Both the position numbers and the translations under genes were made by a program. From contig NZ_LT907782.1 of the NCBI RefSeq assembly GCF_900206265.1, positions 372,001 to 436,000 on the forward strand: a stretch of 64,000 nucleotides of DNA. Direction: 5' to 3'. The notes below the pieces were generated by a model. The model worked only from the letters and a program-made list of their open reading frames with translations, was not told where the DNA came from and searched no databases. Source of the stretch: Nitrosomonas ureae. Lineage in GTDB: Bacteria > Pseudomonadota > Gammaproteobacteria > Burkholderiales > Nitrosomonadaceae. Of the stretch, positions 9,374 to 18,246 are shown piece by piece (within the stretch, counting starts at the first letter, position 1; every line of letters starts with the position of its first letter).

Positions 9374-9376
9374 AAA

Positions 9377-9859
9377 ATGCTGGAAATTAATCATGCAGTA
9401 GAAAATTTCAAGTTACCTTCAACCGGTAACAAGGAATTCTCATTGTCTGATTGCATTGGGAGAAATGTGATTATCTATTTCTACCCTAAAGATGATACAC
9501 CTGGATGCACAGCAGAGGGCCAAGATTTTCGTGATAATTGGCATTTGTTTACCGAGAGGAATTGTATTATTGTTGGCGTGTCTCGTGATAGCATCAAATC
9601 ACATGACAGCTTTAAAGCTAAAATGCAGTTTCCGTTTGAATTGCTGAGTGATGAAAATGATGAAGTATGTAATTTGTTCAGTGTAATGAAAATGAAGAAT
9701 ATGTATGGCAAACAAGTTCGCGGTATTGAACGGAGTACTTTTGTAGTTGATACACACGGCATCCTAATAAAAGAATGGCGTGGAGTTAAAGTGCCTGGAC
9801 ACGTACAAGAGGTTCTGGATTTTATTAATACATTCAACAGTAATTCACATCAATATTAA
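9377..9859 (+). CDS. bcp: Bcp/PrxQ-type thiol peroxidase
   Basis: This 160-residue peroxiredoxin reduces hydrogen peroxide and organic peroxides. The peroxidatic cysteine is C44 in YPKDDTPGCTAEGQDF. In the E. coli Bcp arrangement a resolving cysteine sits five residues later, but here that position is a glutamine. Other cysteines (C63 in RNCIIVG and one in DEVCNLFS) might serve instead, or the enzyme may be of the one-Cys type. The gene starts three bases after the ccmI stop, so it is likely read through from the ccm operon, which links peroxide defence to haem handling. Confidence 0.9.
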   Translation: MLEINHAVENFKLPSTGNKEFSLSDCIGRNVIIYFYPKDDTPGCTAEGQDFRDNWHLFTERNCIIVGVSRDSIKSHDSFKAKMQFPFELLSDENDEVCNLFSVMKMKNMYGKQVRGIERSTFVVDTHGILIKEWRGVKVPGHVQEVLDFINTFNSNSHQY

Positions 9860-10076
9860 TTTATATGCCTCTGTACGGTTTTCAATATCGGGAAAAAACG
9901 CGGAAAAATCTGGGAAATTTATAGGGTGAGGTACAATTTGAAGCCCTGTCCATTCAATAAAAACGTCAAACTTAAGAAAGTTCATAGGCATATTAATTTA
10001 TTAGAATCTATAACTTAGCTTTGTATGCTTGTTATGTTGATTGCGTAGAAAGCGAGTACGGAAGTTCGTAGTCCTA
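9860..10076. other. Convergent intergenic region between bcp and cobO
   Basis: This is the space between the plus-strand ccm-bcp operon and the minus-strand B12 operon. I see no strong hairpin with a T-run for either side and no reading frame worth calling. Confidence 0.35.
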
Positions 10077-10682
10077 TTATAGATCAATGCCCTTTTGCGC
10101 CTGAACACCGTTACGAAAAGCATGCTTAACGTCGGTCATTTCAGTGACTGTATCGGCTATTTCGCATAGCGCGTCGGGTGCACCGCGTCCGGTAATGACA
10201 ACATGCTGCATAGTTGGCCGATTTTTTAAATCGTTTAGCACAGCAGTTAAATTCAACCAGCCAAATTTGAGTGGATAAGTCAATTCATCCAGTACAATCA
10301 AATTTATCGACGGATCACACAGCATTTCCTGCACGATAATCCAGCCACGTTGCGCTGTCTCGGTATCTCTCTGAAGGTTTTGCGTATCCCAGGTGAAACC
10401 TTCTCCCAATACATGCCAGACGACATTGTTCTGTTTCCGGAAGAATGCTTCCTCGCCTGTATCTGAGCGACCTTTAATAAATTGCGCCACCCCTACACGC
10501 ATATCATGTCCAAGTGCTCGTGCAAGCATGCCAAAGGCTGAGCTGGATTTACCTTTACCGTTACCGGTAAGAATCAAAAGTAAACCTTGCTCACGGTTTG
10601 CCCGGGTTATCGCTTCATCAATGATTTCCTTTTTACGCTGCATACGGGTACGGTAGCGTTCCGCGCGGTCAGACTCAATCAT
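10077..10682 (-). CDS. cobO: Cob(I)alamin/cob(I)yrinate adenosyltransferase (CobO/BtuR)
   Basis: The enzyme transfers the 5'-deoxyadenosyl group of ATP to the cobalt of cob(I)alamin or corrinoids, making the active coenzyme. The 201-residue protein has the P-loop variant TGNGKGKSSSAFG (39-51) and the family motifs VGVAQFIKG, LIVLDELTYPLKFGWL and VITGRGAPD. Its position as last gene of an operon led by a B12 riboswitch and btuB fits salvage of imported cobalamin. No de novo corrin genes are in the window. It starts four bases after the BtuM-like gene. Confidence 0.94.
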   Translation of the reverse strand: MIESDRAERYRTRMQRKKEIIDEAITRANREQGLLLILTGNGKGKSSSAFGMLARALGHDMRVGVAQFIKGRSDTGEEAFFRKQNNVVWHVLGEGFTWDTQNLQRDTETAQRGWIIVQEMLCDPSINLIVLDELTYPLKFGWLNLTAVLNDLKNRPTMQHVVITGRGAPDALCEIADTVTEMTDVKHAFRNGVQAQKGIDL

Positions 10683-10686
10683 AGTG

Positions 10687-11265
10687 TTATCCTGCGGCGT
10701 TGTTTGAATTAAATTGTTGAGAAATTAATATTAGAAACGTGTGAATTACAACAGTCAGGCCCAGATAAAATACAAATGTCTCGGCATAGAGGGGAAAGTA
10801 TTTGATGAGTTGTTCGCCAAATTCATTAAAGCTTGTTTCAGCAATGCGACCGGAAAAAAAATAGAAGCCACCGCTAGAAAATAACTGGCATAAGGTTAAA
10901 CCGGTTATGGCGCTGACAGAAAGTGGCAATAAAGTATTCCATGCAAATTGATAGCGCTCTCTGTACCAACGGCCAGTGAGCCATAAAGAAACGTAAGCTG
11001 GTAATAGAAATACATAAGCCGGAGTCAAGCAATAATCACTTACATTTCCCCAGTGAGTAGCGGCAAAATCCAACCACCCGCTTAATGCAAAGAAGCCTAA
11101 AAGTGGCCAAGTGGAACGTAGATACACACCGGCAAAAAAGAAAATGGCCCAGGATGCGTCTGCCATGCTATATATCGAGGCAAAATGATGACTGCGAGTA
11201 AATATCATCAATAATACTAGCAATAATCCTATAGATATTTGACTGCGAATGGATAAGGTCAACAT
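10687..11265 (-). CDS. btuM: BtuM-like cobalamin transporter of the inner membrane
   Basis: This 192-residue protein has about six membrane helices and no recognisable ATPase or permease partner nearby. Its size, its cysteine at position 79 (SDYCLTPAYVFLLPAY) and its later GGFYFFSGR segment match my memory of the BtuM family. In the Thiobacillus denitrificans BtuM, a cysteine near position 80 ligates cobalamin and helps remove cyanide. Lying between btuB and cobO under a cobalamin riboswitch is strong context. The expected role is moving cobalamin across the inner membrane. The family call is from memory and not from a search. The alternative is an unrelated membrane protein of the salvage operon. 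Confidence 0.7.
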   Translation of the reverse strand: MLTLSIRSQISIGLLLVLLMIFTRSHHFASIYSMADASWAIFFFAGVYLRSTWPLLGFFALSGWLDFAATHWGNVSDYCLTPAYVFLLPAYVSLWLTGRWYRERYQFAWNTLLPLSVSAITGLTLCQLFSSGGFYFFSGRIAETSFNEFGEQLIKYFPLYAETFVFYLGLTVVIHTFLILISQQFNSNNAAG

Positions 11266-11279
11266 ATTGGGTTCCTCTG

Positions 11280-13133
11280 TTAGGGTTGGTAACGTACCAT
11301 GGCAAAGAAGCTTCGCCCTGGTTGATTATAGAATGCAGCTGTTTCATAGCGCTCATTAAGTAAATTTTCAATGCGTCCCTGCAGACGCCAGCGTCTATTA
11401 AAGTTATATTCAGCGCGCAGATCAAATTTTACATAGCTGTCCAATTTAAGGGTATTGGCGAGATTATCGTAGCGCTGACCTTCAACCAGCAGCATTGCGC
11501 CTAATGTATATTGACCGAACTGACGATCGGCATCCAACCGGAATGATTGTTCAGCACGTCGTGGCAATATATTACCGCGATTTAATCCGGACGAATGATC
11601 TTCTGGATTCAGGAGCGTCAGGTTACTATTGAGTTGCCAACCTTTAATCTGTGTGCTTAATGTGCCTTCAAATCCGCGGATGCGTGCCTTTTCAATATTG
11701 GAGAGTGCAATATTAGTGCGTGCAAAAGTAGTGGCATCAAAAGCAATCAAGTCATCAATACGGGTTTCATAAAAATTCAATGACCAATTACCCCAATCAG
11801 CCTTACCGCGTGTGCCGAATTCATAGCTAAGTGAATCTTCCGGACGTAAATTGGGGTTACTAAAATTAGGAAAATACAGATCGTTGAATGTTGGAGCTTT
11901 AAAGGCAGTACCAAAGTTGGCAAGTAGGCGGATATTTTCAGTAATCGGATAACCCCAGCCGGCACCGCCTGTCACTCGGCTGCCAAATTGCTGGTTATCG
12001 TCATGACGCAGAGATAGTTGAATGTCATGCTTGGCAAATGTTGCCTGATGTTGCGCAAAAACCCCCCAATTGTTCCGTGAATGAACAGTAAAAGCCTCGG
12101 TACTTCTAACATGGTCTTTCTGATAATCCATACCAATGGTCAATAGGTTATTGGAGTTTACGGTAAAATCATTCAATACGGAAATCGTATCACGTATGGT
12201 ATTAAACCGGCTTTGGAAAGCAGTACCAAGAAAGTTATCCGAATCTTCCCGGCTGCGTCCGCCTATCAGGCTAATGCGCCAGAAATCCAGCGGAGAATAT
12301 CGTGCTGTGCCACCGAGGACTTGTTGCATTAAAACAGCTTTGTTGGCAAAGTTGCCATCAAACTGGGTTTTTCCGGCAGATTGCATAAAACTACCATCAA
12401 TTTCCAATCCATTCTGAAAGCGATATCCGGCGCGCGTGGATCCGGCGACATTACGGTAACCATCACGATCGGGTTCAAGCTCATTAATAAAGCAGCCGGC
12501 GCTGCTAGAACCGGTACAGGCATTAAATCCTTGGGTACCAATTCCACTGGCAGTCATATTAAACCAACCTTGTTTGCCACTATACGATAAACCCGTGGAA
12601 CCTTCCAAGGTACCGTAGCTGCCGCCCCCAAAGCCAAAGGTTGGCTTAAGTCCAGCCCCGTCACCTTTGCGCGTAAAAATATGAATGACCCCGCCAATGG
12701 CTTCAGAGCCATATAAACTGGAGCGCGGGCCACGCACGATCTCAATACGATCAATCTGATCAATAGGAATGTTTTCGAATGCGGTCGTGCCGGATGTGGC
12801 CGAGCCGACTTTGATGTTATCGACCATCACCAGGACATGATCTGATTCGGTACCGCGCATGTGTACAAAGGTAGCTTTACCAGCGCCCCCCTGATTGACA
12901 ATATTGATCCCTGGTACGCCACGAAACAAATCCTGAATCGAACGTGCCTGTTGACGTTCAATATCTTTGCGGGTGATCACAGTCACCGAAGCTAGTGAAG
13001 CATCAGCGGTCTGTGCCGTGCGGGTTGCAGTGACAATGACAGGTTTTTCCTGATGATCCGCATTCGCTGCGAATAACGATGTAGTGATCCCCAGAGATAG
13101 CAGGGCCAATGCCGGATGGTGGCTTCTTCGCAT
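11280..13133 (-). CDS. btuB: BtuB, TonB-dependent cobalamin receptor
   Basis: This outer-membrane receptor takes up cobalamin using the TonB-ExbBD system. From the ATG at 13133 the protein is 617 residues; the open frame begins 12 codons earlier, but AAGGAA lies eight bases before the chosen start. A signal peptide (about residues 1-22) is followed by the TonB-box/plug start VIVTATRTAQ. The plug domain contains RGTESDHVLVMVDNIKVG and IEIVRGPRSSLYGSEAIGG, and a 22-strand-type barrel follows, ending in the aromatic FFAMVRYQP. The upstream cobalamin riboswitch identifies the ligand. BtuM-like and cobO genes follow in the same operon. Confidence 0.92.
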   Translation of the reverse strand: MRRSHHPALALLSLGITTSLFAANADHQEKPVIVTATRTAQTADASLASVTVITRKDIERQQARSIQDLFRGVPGINIVNQGGAGKATFVHMRGTESDHVLVMVDNIKVGSATSGTTAFENIPIDQIDRIEIVRGPRSSLYGSEAIGGVIHIFTRKGDGAGLKPTFGFGGGSYGTLEGSTGLSYSGKQGWFNMTASGIGTQGFNACTGSSSAGCFINELEPDRDGYRNVAGSTRAGYRFQNGLEIDGSFMQSAGKTQFDGNFANKAVLMQQVLGGTARYSPLDFWRISLIGGRSREDSDNFLGTAFQSRFNTIRDTISVLNDFTVNSNNLLTIGMDYQKDHVRSTEAFTVHSRNNWGVFAQHQATFAKHDIQLSLRHDDNQQFGSRVTGGAGWGYPITENIRLLANFGTAFKAPTFNDLYFPNFSNPNLRPEDSLSYEFGTRGKADWGNWSLNFYETRIDDLIAFDATTFARTNIALSNIEKARIRGFEGTLSTQIKGWQLNSNLTLLNPEDHSSGLNRGNILPRRAEQSFRLDADRQFGQYTLGAMLLVEGQRYDNLANTLKLDSYVKFDLRAEYNFNRRWRLQGRIENLLNERYETAAFYNQPGRSFFAMVRYQP

Positions 13134-13282
13134 GATCTGATTCCTTCGCGCACACCCGCGCGTTTTCAAATTTAGAAGTTACGGAATACAGAGGGATAAT
13201 CAGGAATAGGGCAAACAGACTAGCCCGCAAAAAGCTATTCGAAATGCCACTGATTGCCCTCCGCAATGCCGCAGTATGTTTA

Positions 13283-13450
13283 CTTCAGGCCGGTCTCCGG
13301 ACTCATGAGCGGAATAAATTCCTGATCTGCGCCTTCCCGTGAAATCGTTCACAGTGGCATGATGCAGATAATTTACTCATTTACCGTTGCGGGGGCAGTG
13401 CTGGCATTGTTTAATTATTAATTAATTTGAAACGCACCAGCTTCCCGTTT
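13283..13450 (-). promoter_or_regulatory. Cobalamin (AdoCbl-class) riboswitch upstream of btuB
   Basis: Read on the minus strand, this stretch shows the conserved blocks of a cobalamin riboswitch in order. They are CGGGAAGCTGGTGCG, then CAGCACTGCCCCCGCAACGG, then the B12 box GCCACTG (plus-strand CAGTGGC at 13352-13358). GGGAAGGCGCAGAT and GAGTCCGGAGACCGGCC follow. It ends about 150 bp before the btuB start, so the expression platform lies in that leader. High B12 is expected to switch off btuB-btuM-cobO. Confidence 0.95.
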
Positions 13451-13697
13451 AACTTTCAAGGAAGACGCTTGAAGGCACCTGAAATGTGAGGGCGAAACTT
13501 ACCTGACCTGTGGTAAGTATGTCAAGGAAATTAATAAATCGATTCAATGAGCGTAATATTGAGGTCGCGCTTGGCGGAGCACGAGGTGTTCGCATGTCGT
13601 GCAAAGCGCGCCGGGATAGTGTCAAAGGATGTCGTACATCATTAGCAATTCGTAATTTGTATGCAGTCAATATGGTTGATGATGACATAGTTGTTTC

Positions 13698-15410
13698 TTA
13701 CTTAATGCGTTCAAATTGTTTCAGTTCGAATGTCAGGTTTGACTGCCCCGGCACCTGCTGCAACTCAACGGAATAGGTGAATATTTGCCCGTTGCTATCC
13801 GCAACATTGATAAAAGAAAGGTTGAGTTTGCCAGTAGATTGATTAAAGGTGGCGCTTTCATCGCGAAAGCGGTTGGCTAATCTCTCAGCATCCATCAGTT
13901 CAAAACGCATTGGATCGCTCCCTGGAAGATGCTGCAAGCGAGCGTGATAAATCATGCTCTCCTCATTCGTTGATGTGACGCTGACTGCCGGTATTTCAAG
14001 TAAATTACCTTCAAAACTGGCATTGAGAACCAGTTTGTAGACTGCGCCCGTGGTTCCAAAGGGCGTGCCTGTAGTATTGCCAAGTACATAAAGCTCGCCA
14101 TCGCCATCTCGTCCGAAACCAAGTATCCAGAAACCAGGTTGATCACGATCGGCCAAGTCTAATTCAAGAATTTCACTGCCATCGGAATAAAAAATCCGGC
14201 CATCGGCATTCCCGGTTCTGGCGGTATCGCCAAATACGTATTTTCCTTGTAGCGCCGGGATAGCATTGCCGCGATAGACGAATCCACCAATGATGGCGAT
14301 GCCTTCGTCATGATCATATTGAATCACCGGATCGATGAAGTTCCCTGCAACAGTGCCATCAGTTACAAATCCCGGGTCGTTACCATTGGGCTCAAAACGA
14401 AAACTGCCTTCTTTCAATCCCCAGCCATAATTTCCTCCGGCTTGAATCAGGTTCACTTCTTCAATGTCATTTTGCCCGACATCGGCTAATACGAGCGCGC
14501 CTGTTTGAGAGTCAAAAGAAAATCGAAACGGGTTACGAAAGCCGTAGGCATAAGTTTCCGACAGTATGGTATTCGAACCTACAAAAGGGTTGTCGGCCGG
14601 TATGCCGTACTTTCCATTGCTTGAATTATTACCTAGTGGGTTGATTCTGAGTAAGCTGCCCAAGGGATTGCCAGGATTCTGCCCGTTACCGTCAACGCCG
14701 TGACCGATCATAGAATTCTGCCCATCACGATCGTCGGCTCCGCCGCCGTCGCCAAGCGCAATATATAACATACCATCCGGACCAAAATTCATCGCTCCGC
14801 CATTATGATTAAATTGGGGTTGATCAATCGTCAGCAAATCTCGAACCCGTTCTATCGTTGCTGGAGGATCATTTAAGCTGGGAGAGACGAATCGCCATTC
14901 GGTAATGACAGAACGATGATCGGCAGTAGCTCCGGGAGGGATAGTGGAAAAATCGCTAGTGGTGATAGCAATTTCTGAATCATAAGTATAAAACAATCCA
15001 TTGTCGATGTACTGGGGATGGAATGCAAAACCAAGAAAACCACGTTCATCGTAGGATTCGTCACCAAATGCTCCCAGCGGTACTTGATTCGAAGAAAAGA
15101 AATCGATGAGAATTTCTTTATTGTTTGTAGCCAAATCGATACGCCATAATTTACGATCTTGATCGCTGACGTATAAATGTTCTGTCGCGCCTGGAATGGG
15201 AACTGCCCAGTTAGGTGCAGTCAAGCCGGTTGCAATTTGTTTCAATCGCAAGCGAATGGGACCTTTCTGAATCTGATCCGGAATAGGATCATCTACACGT
15301 TCTCCTGCAGATACAGAAGTTTCAGCAGTATTTTGGGCTGTATTGATTGCTGATCCATCAAGTGCAGCACCCAGCAACAATAAAGTTAATAATGGATAAA
15401 GGAATTTCAT
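13698..15410 (-). CDS. Secreted PQQ-type glucose/sorbosone dehydrogenase-like protein
   Basis: This 570-residue exported protein has a signal peptide (MKFLYPLLTLLLLGAALDGS, residues 1-20) and a six-bladed beta-propeller of the GSDH family. Typical motifs are LYVSDQDRKLWRIDL, RGFLGFAFHPQY, the catalytic-histidine-like QFNHNGGAMNFGPDG, YIALGDGGGADD, YGFRNPFRFS and DVGQNDIEEVN. Soluble enzymes of this fold oxidise aldose sugars with PQQ and calcium. The C-terminal about 100 residues form an extra domain I cannot name. I chose the ATG at 15410; an in-frame ATG lies five codons earlier. Whether the host makes PQQ cannot be seen here. Confidence 0.82.
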   Translation of the reverse strand: MKFLYPLLTLLLLGAALDGSAINTAQNTAETSVSAGERVDDPIPDQIQKGPIRLRLKQIATGLTAPNWAVPIPGATEHLYVSDQDRKLWRIDLATNNKEILIDFFSSNQVPLGAFGDESYDERGFLGFAFHPQYIDNGLFYTYDSEIAITTSDFSTIPPGATADHRSVITEWRFVSPSLNDPPATIERVRDLLTIDQPQFNHNGGAMNFGPDGMLYIALGDGGGADDRDGQNSMIGHGVDGNGQNPGNPLGSLLRINPLGNNSSNGKYGIPADNPFVGSNTILSETYAYGFRNPFRFSFDSQTGALVLADVGQNDIEEVNLIQAGGNYGWGLKEGSFRFEPNGNDPGFVTDGTVAGNFIDPVIQYDHDEGIAIIGGFVYRGNAIPALQGKYVFGDTARTGNADGRIFYSDGSEILELDLADRDQPGFWILGFGRDGDGELYVLGNTTGTPFGTTGAVYKLVLNASFEGNLLEIPAVSVTSTNEESMIYHARLQHLPGSDPMRFELMDAERLANRFRDESATFNQSTGKLNLSFINVADSNGQIFTYSVELQQVPGQSNLTFELKQFERIK

Positions 15411-15734
15411 TTTGAAACCTCCCATGGGTGGAATTCAGTCTTATATGTTTTTAAATAATCATTTTTTGGATGCCTTTAAGTTAATGTGAAAATAATAGCA
15501 GTTTCATTATAAAAGAAAATGATTGTTACTGAGAAGCTATCGCGATCAGGTAAAGGTTTGTTAAAAGCTACCACTGATTGGGGTTAGGAAAACTGCGGTT
15601 ATCAAGCGAAATTACGATGGAGTGATCGTTTTTGACCTGATAGGCAATCTTTGCTACATTGTTTTCAGGTGATGAAATCGTCATCTTGCTGGTATCGGTA
15701 TTCGATGGATTCACACTTTTTATGGATTCCACAG

Positions 15735-17159
15735 ATGGGACAAGAAATTAGCCAAACGCAATTTAATGAACAAGCCTTTAAAGAATATAACCGTCGTTTG
15801 CTTAATGAAGCAGAATTGTTGCAGACCCAGCTAACAAAAAGATGTTTCTCGGATATTGGTGAAATTTGCGGATATGAATTGGAGTTCTGGCTGATTGATC
15901 ACAATTATTTTCCGTCCCCAATTAATCAAGCTTTTTTGACGCGCCTTAACAATCCCTTAGTGGTGCCGGAGCTTTCATGTTTCAATGCGGAACTCAATGG
16001 GGTTCCTTTGCCGTTAAGAGGAGATGTGTTGACGGCAATCTCCAAGGAATTAAACCAGAATTGGTTGCAATGCCAGGAAGCTGCGCACGGAATGGATAGC
16101 GTGTTAATGATGATTGGGATCTTGCCTACTGTACGGCAAAAAGATCTTTGCCTCCGCAATATGTCCGATCTTAAACGGTATCGCGCGTTGAATGAGCAGG
16201 TGGTAATGCAGCGGGTTGGCCGGCCACTTCACATTCGTATTAAAGGACGTGAAAATCTGGATATCTATCATCCGGATGTGATGATGGAAGCCGCTGCAAC
16301 ATCGTTTCAAATTCACCTGCAAAGCGCTCAACGCGAAGCGGTTCGTTATTTCAATGCCTCGATCATAGCTGCAGGACCCATACTGGCGGCGGCAGGAAAT
16401 TCTCCTTTCTTGTTTGATACCGATCTGTGGGATGAAACACGCGTACCATTGTTTGAGCAGTCGGTCGAAATCGTGGATGAAGCAAACGTGGAAAATCATC
16501 GTGTCAGCTTTGGGCAAGGCTACGCACGAGAATCTTTGTTTGAGTGCTTTGCACACAACATTGCCACACACCCAGTCTTGCTTCCTATGCTAATGGATAC
16601 CCCGACGCAGCAGTTTGAGCACCTTAGATTGCACAATGGAACCATCTGGCGCTGGATTAGACCTTTGATTGGTTTTGATCATGATGGCACTCCGCATTTA
16701 CGGATTGAACAACGTGTATTACCTTCCGGTCCGACTATTGTCGATATGATGGCAAATGCAGCCTTATACTTTGGCTTGGTTCGTTTTCTTGCTGATCTGG
16801 GTGATGCACCTGAATCCCGGCTCAGTTTTGAACAGGCGCGCAATAATTTTTATGCTGCGGCACGCGAAGGATTACGTGCACGGATGGTGTGGTGGAATGA
16901 CAATGTAACTGATGCAAAGACATTGTTTATAGAAGAAATTTTACCTATGGCGCGACAGGGTCTAAAAGATCTGAAAATTGACAAGGCAGATATTGATCAT
17001 TATTTGGGTGTTATCGAAATGCGCGTTCAATCCGGCCAGACCGGTGCTGTTTGGCAGCGGGCTTATCGTGAGAAGCATCAGGCGGATAATCTGCAACTTG
17101 TAGCCGCTTATCTTGAAAAACAGCGCAGTGGCGCGCCCGTGTATGAGTGGGAAATATAG
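15735..17159 (+). CDS. Carboxylate-amine ligase of the glutamate-cysteine ligase superfamily
   Basis: From the ATG at 15735 (MGQEISQ) the protein is 474 residues; a TTG-initiated frame would add 28 atypical residues. It shows glutamate-cysteine-ligase-type features: CGYELEFWLID near residue 40 (the metal/ATP acidic motif), QIHLQSA near 195, AAGNSPFLF near 220 and RIEQRVLPSGPT near 335. Such enzymes join a carboxylate to an amine using ATP. The product is unknown, and it need not be gamma-glutamylcysteine. It is followed at once by an M14-type deacylase gene, a pairing that suggests one enzyme makes an amide bond and the other splits or edits it. Confidence 0.7.
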   Translation: MGQEISQTQFNEQAFKEYNRRLLNEAELLQTQLTKRCFSDIGEICGYELEFWLIDHNYFPSPINQAFLTRLNNPLVVPELSCFNAELNGVPLPLRGDVLTAISKELNQNWLQCQEAAHGMDSVLMMIGILPTVRQKDLCLRNMSDLKRYRALNEQVVMQRVGRPLHIRIKGRENLDIYHPDVMMEAAATSFQIHLQSAQREAVRYFNASIIAAGPILAAAGNSPFLFDTDLWDETRVPLFEQSVEIVDEANVENHRVSFGQGYARESLFECFAHNIATHPVLLPMLMDTPTQQFEHLRLHNGTIWRWIRPLIGFDHDGTPHLRIEQRVLPSGPTIVDMMANAALYFGLVRFLADLGDAPESRLSFEQARNNFYAAAREGLRARMVWWNDNVTDAKTLFIEEILPMARQGLKDLKIDKADIDHYLGVIEMRVQSGQTGAVWQRAYREKHQADNLQLVAAYLEKQRSGAPVYEWEI

Positions 17160-17161
17160 GC

Positions 17162-18175
17162 ATGCTGACCGAATTGGAAAATTTACCGGAGGGCTTGCTT
17201 CAAGTTGAAGCTAAAGAGCTGCATACAGTTCTAGCTGGCCCAACCTTGATTCACCTTCCTGGACGCCGGGATGCACCATTATTTGTATCCGTTTTGCTTC
17301 ACGGCAATGAAGATACCGGTTTAAAAGCGGTACAGGAAGTATTGAAGAAATATCAAAATGCCGCATTGCCACGCGCACTTTCACTTTTTGTTGGCAATGT
17401 TGACGCTGCGCGTCAAGGCGTACGACGCCTGGAAAGACAATTGGACTATAACCGGATCTGGTCAGCAGGGAGCAATGATACGGCTCCGGAACACCACATG
17501 ACGCGCAAGGTAACTCAAATAATGGCGCAGCGCGGCGTGTTTGCGAGTATAGATATCCATAATAACAGTGGATTAAATCCCCACTATGCGTGTATTAATC
17601 GCTTGGATAATGCTTTTCTGCACTTGGCCACCATGTTTTCACGTATTGTCGTATATTTCACTTCTCCTAAAGGAGTGCAATCCGAAGCCTTTGCCGGTCT
17701 TTGTCCTGCAGTGACCTTGGAATGTGGAAAACCTGGGGGAAGAAGTGGGGTGGATCATGCTGCAGTTTTTGTCGAAGGTGCATTACATCTATCCAGTTTT
17801 CCAATGCATCCCGTGCCCGAGCACGACCTCGATTTGTTTCGCAGTGTCGCTGTAGTTACCGTGCCGGAAGCGGTAAGTTTAAGCATTGGTGCTGGTTCGT
17901 CGGATTTGTGTTTGGAAGAGTGCATTGATCAATACAATTTTCGTGAATTAAAGACGGGCACCCGGTTGGGGCGTGTGACGAATGAAAATTTAATACCGCT
18001 TTGCACCCGCAACGCAACTGATCATGATATCAGTGATTATTATTTTGAAATTAAGGCGGGAGAGTTAATAACCCGGCGTCCTGTCATGCCCGCCATGCTG
18101 ACGCGGGACACTAGGATCATTCGTCAGGATTGCTTGTGTTATTTGATGGAGCGTTTGGAAACGCTATCTACCTAA
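17162..18175 (+). CDS. M14-type zinc deacylase (succinylglutamate desuccinylase/aspartoacylase family)
   Basis: This 337-residue protein has the family zinc-binding motif LLHGNEDTG (His and Glu, residues about 45-53), a third ligand in SIDIHNNSGLNPHY, the RRLERQLDYNRIW substrate-loop segment and a catalytic glutamate in VTLECGKPGG. Enzymes of this family hydrolyse N-acyl amino acids. I chose ATG 17162, two bases after the ligase stop; an in-frame GTG at 17147 would overlap the ligase. The C-terminal 90 residues have a beta-rich character, as in aspartoacylases. The substrate is unknown but is probably linked to the upstream ligase product. Confidence 0.75.
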   Translation: MLTELENLPEGLLQVEAKELHTVLAGPTLIHLPGRRDAPLFVSVLLHGNEDTGLKAVQEVLKKYQNAALPRALSLFVGNVDAARQGVRRLERQLDYNRIWSAGSNDTAPEHHMTRKVTQIMAQRGVFASIDIHNNSGLNPHYACINRLDNAFLHLATMFSRIVVYFTSPKGVQSEAFAGLCPAVTLECGKPGGRSGVDHAAVFVEGALHLSSFPMHPVPEHDLDLFRSVAVVTVPEAVSLSIGAGSSDLCLEECIDQYNFRELKTGTRLGRVTNENLIPLCTRNATDHDISDYYFEIKAGELITRRPVMPAMLTRDTRIIRQDCLCYLMERLETLST

Positions 18176-18246
18176 ATTTGATATGATTTCTGTTATGGGA
18201 TCTGATTATCGAGATCGAATGCCAGCAATAAGTGATGACAAATTAT

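Noticed and set aside
13449..13688. A 79-codon minus-strand frame just upstream of the cobalamin riboswitch
   Set aside because: It has no ribosome site and an irregular composition, and its end abuts the riboswitch. I see no support beyond the open frame.
13510..13776. An 88-codon plus-strand frame overlapping the 3' end of the sugar dehydrogenase gene
   Set aside because: It lies partly antisense to the dehydrogenase, has no ribosome site and no recognisable domain. It looks like a chance frame.
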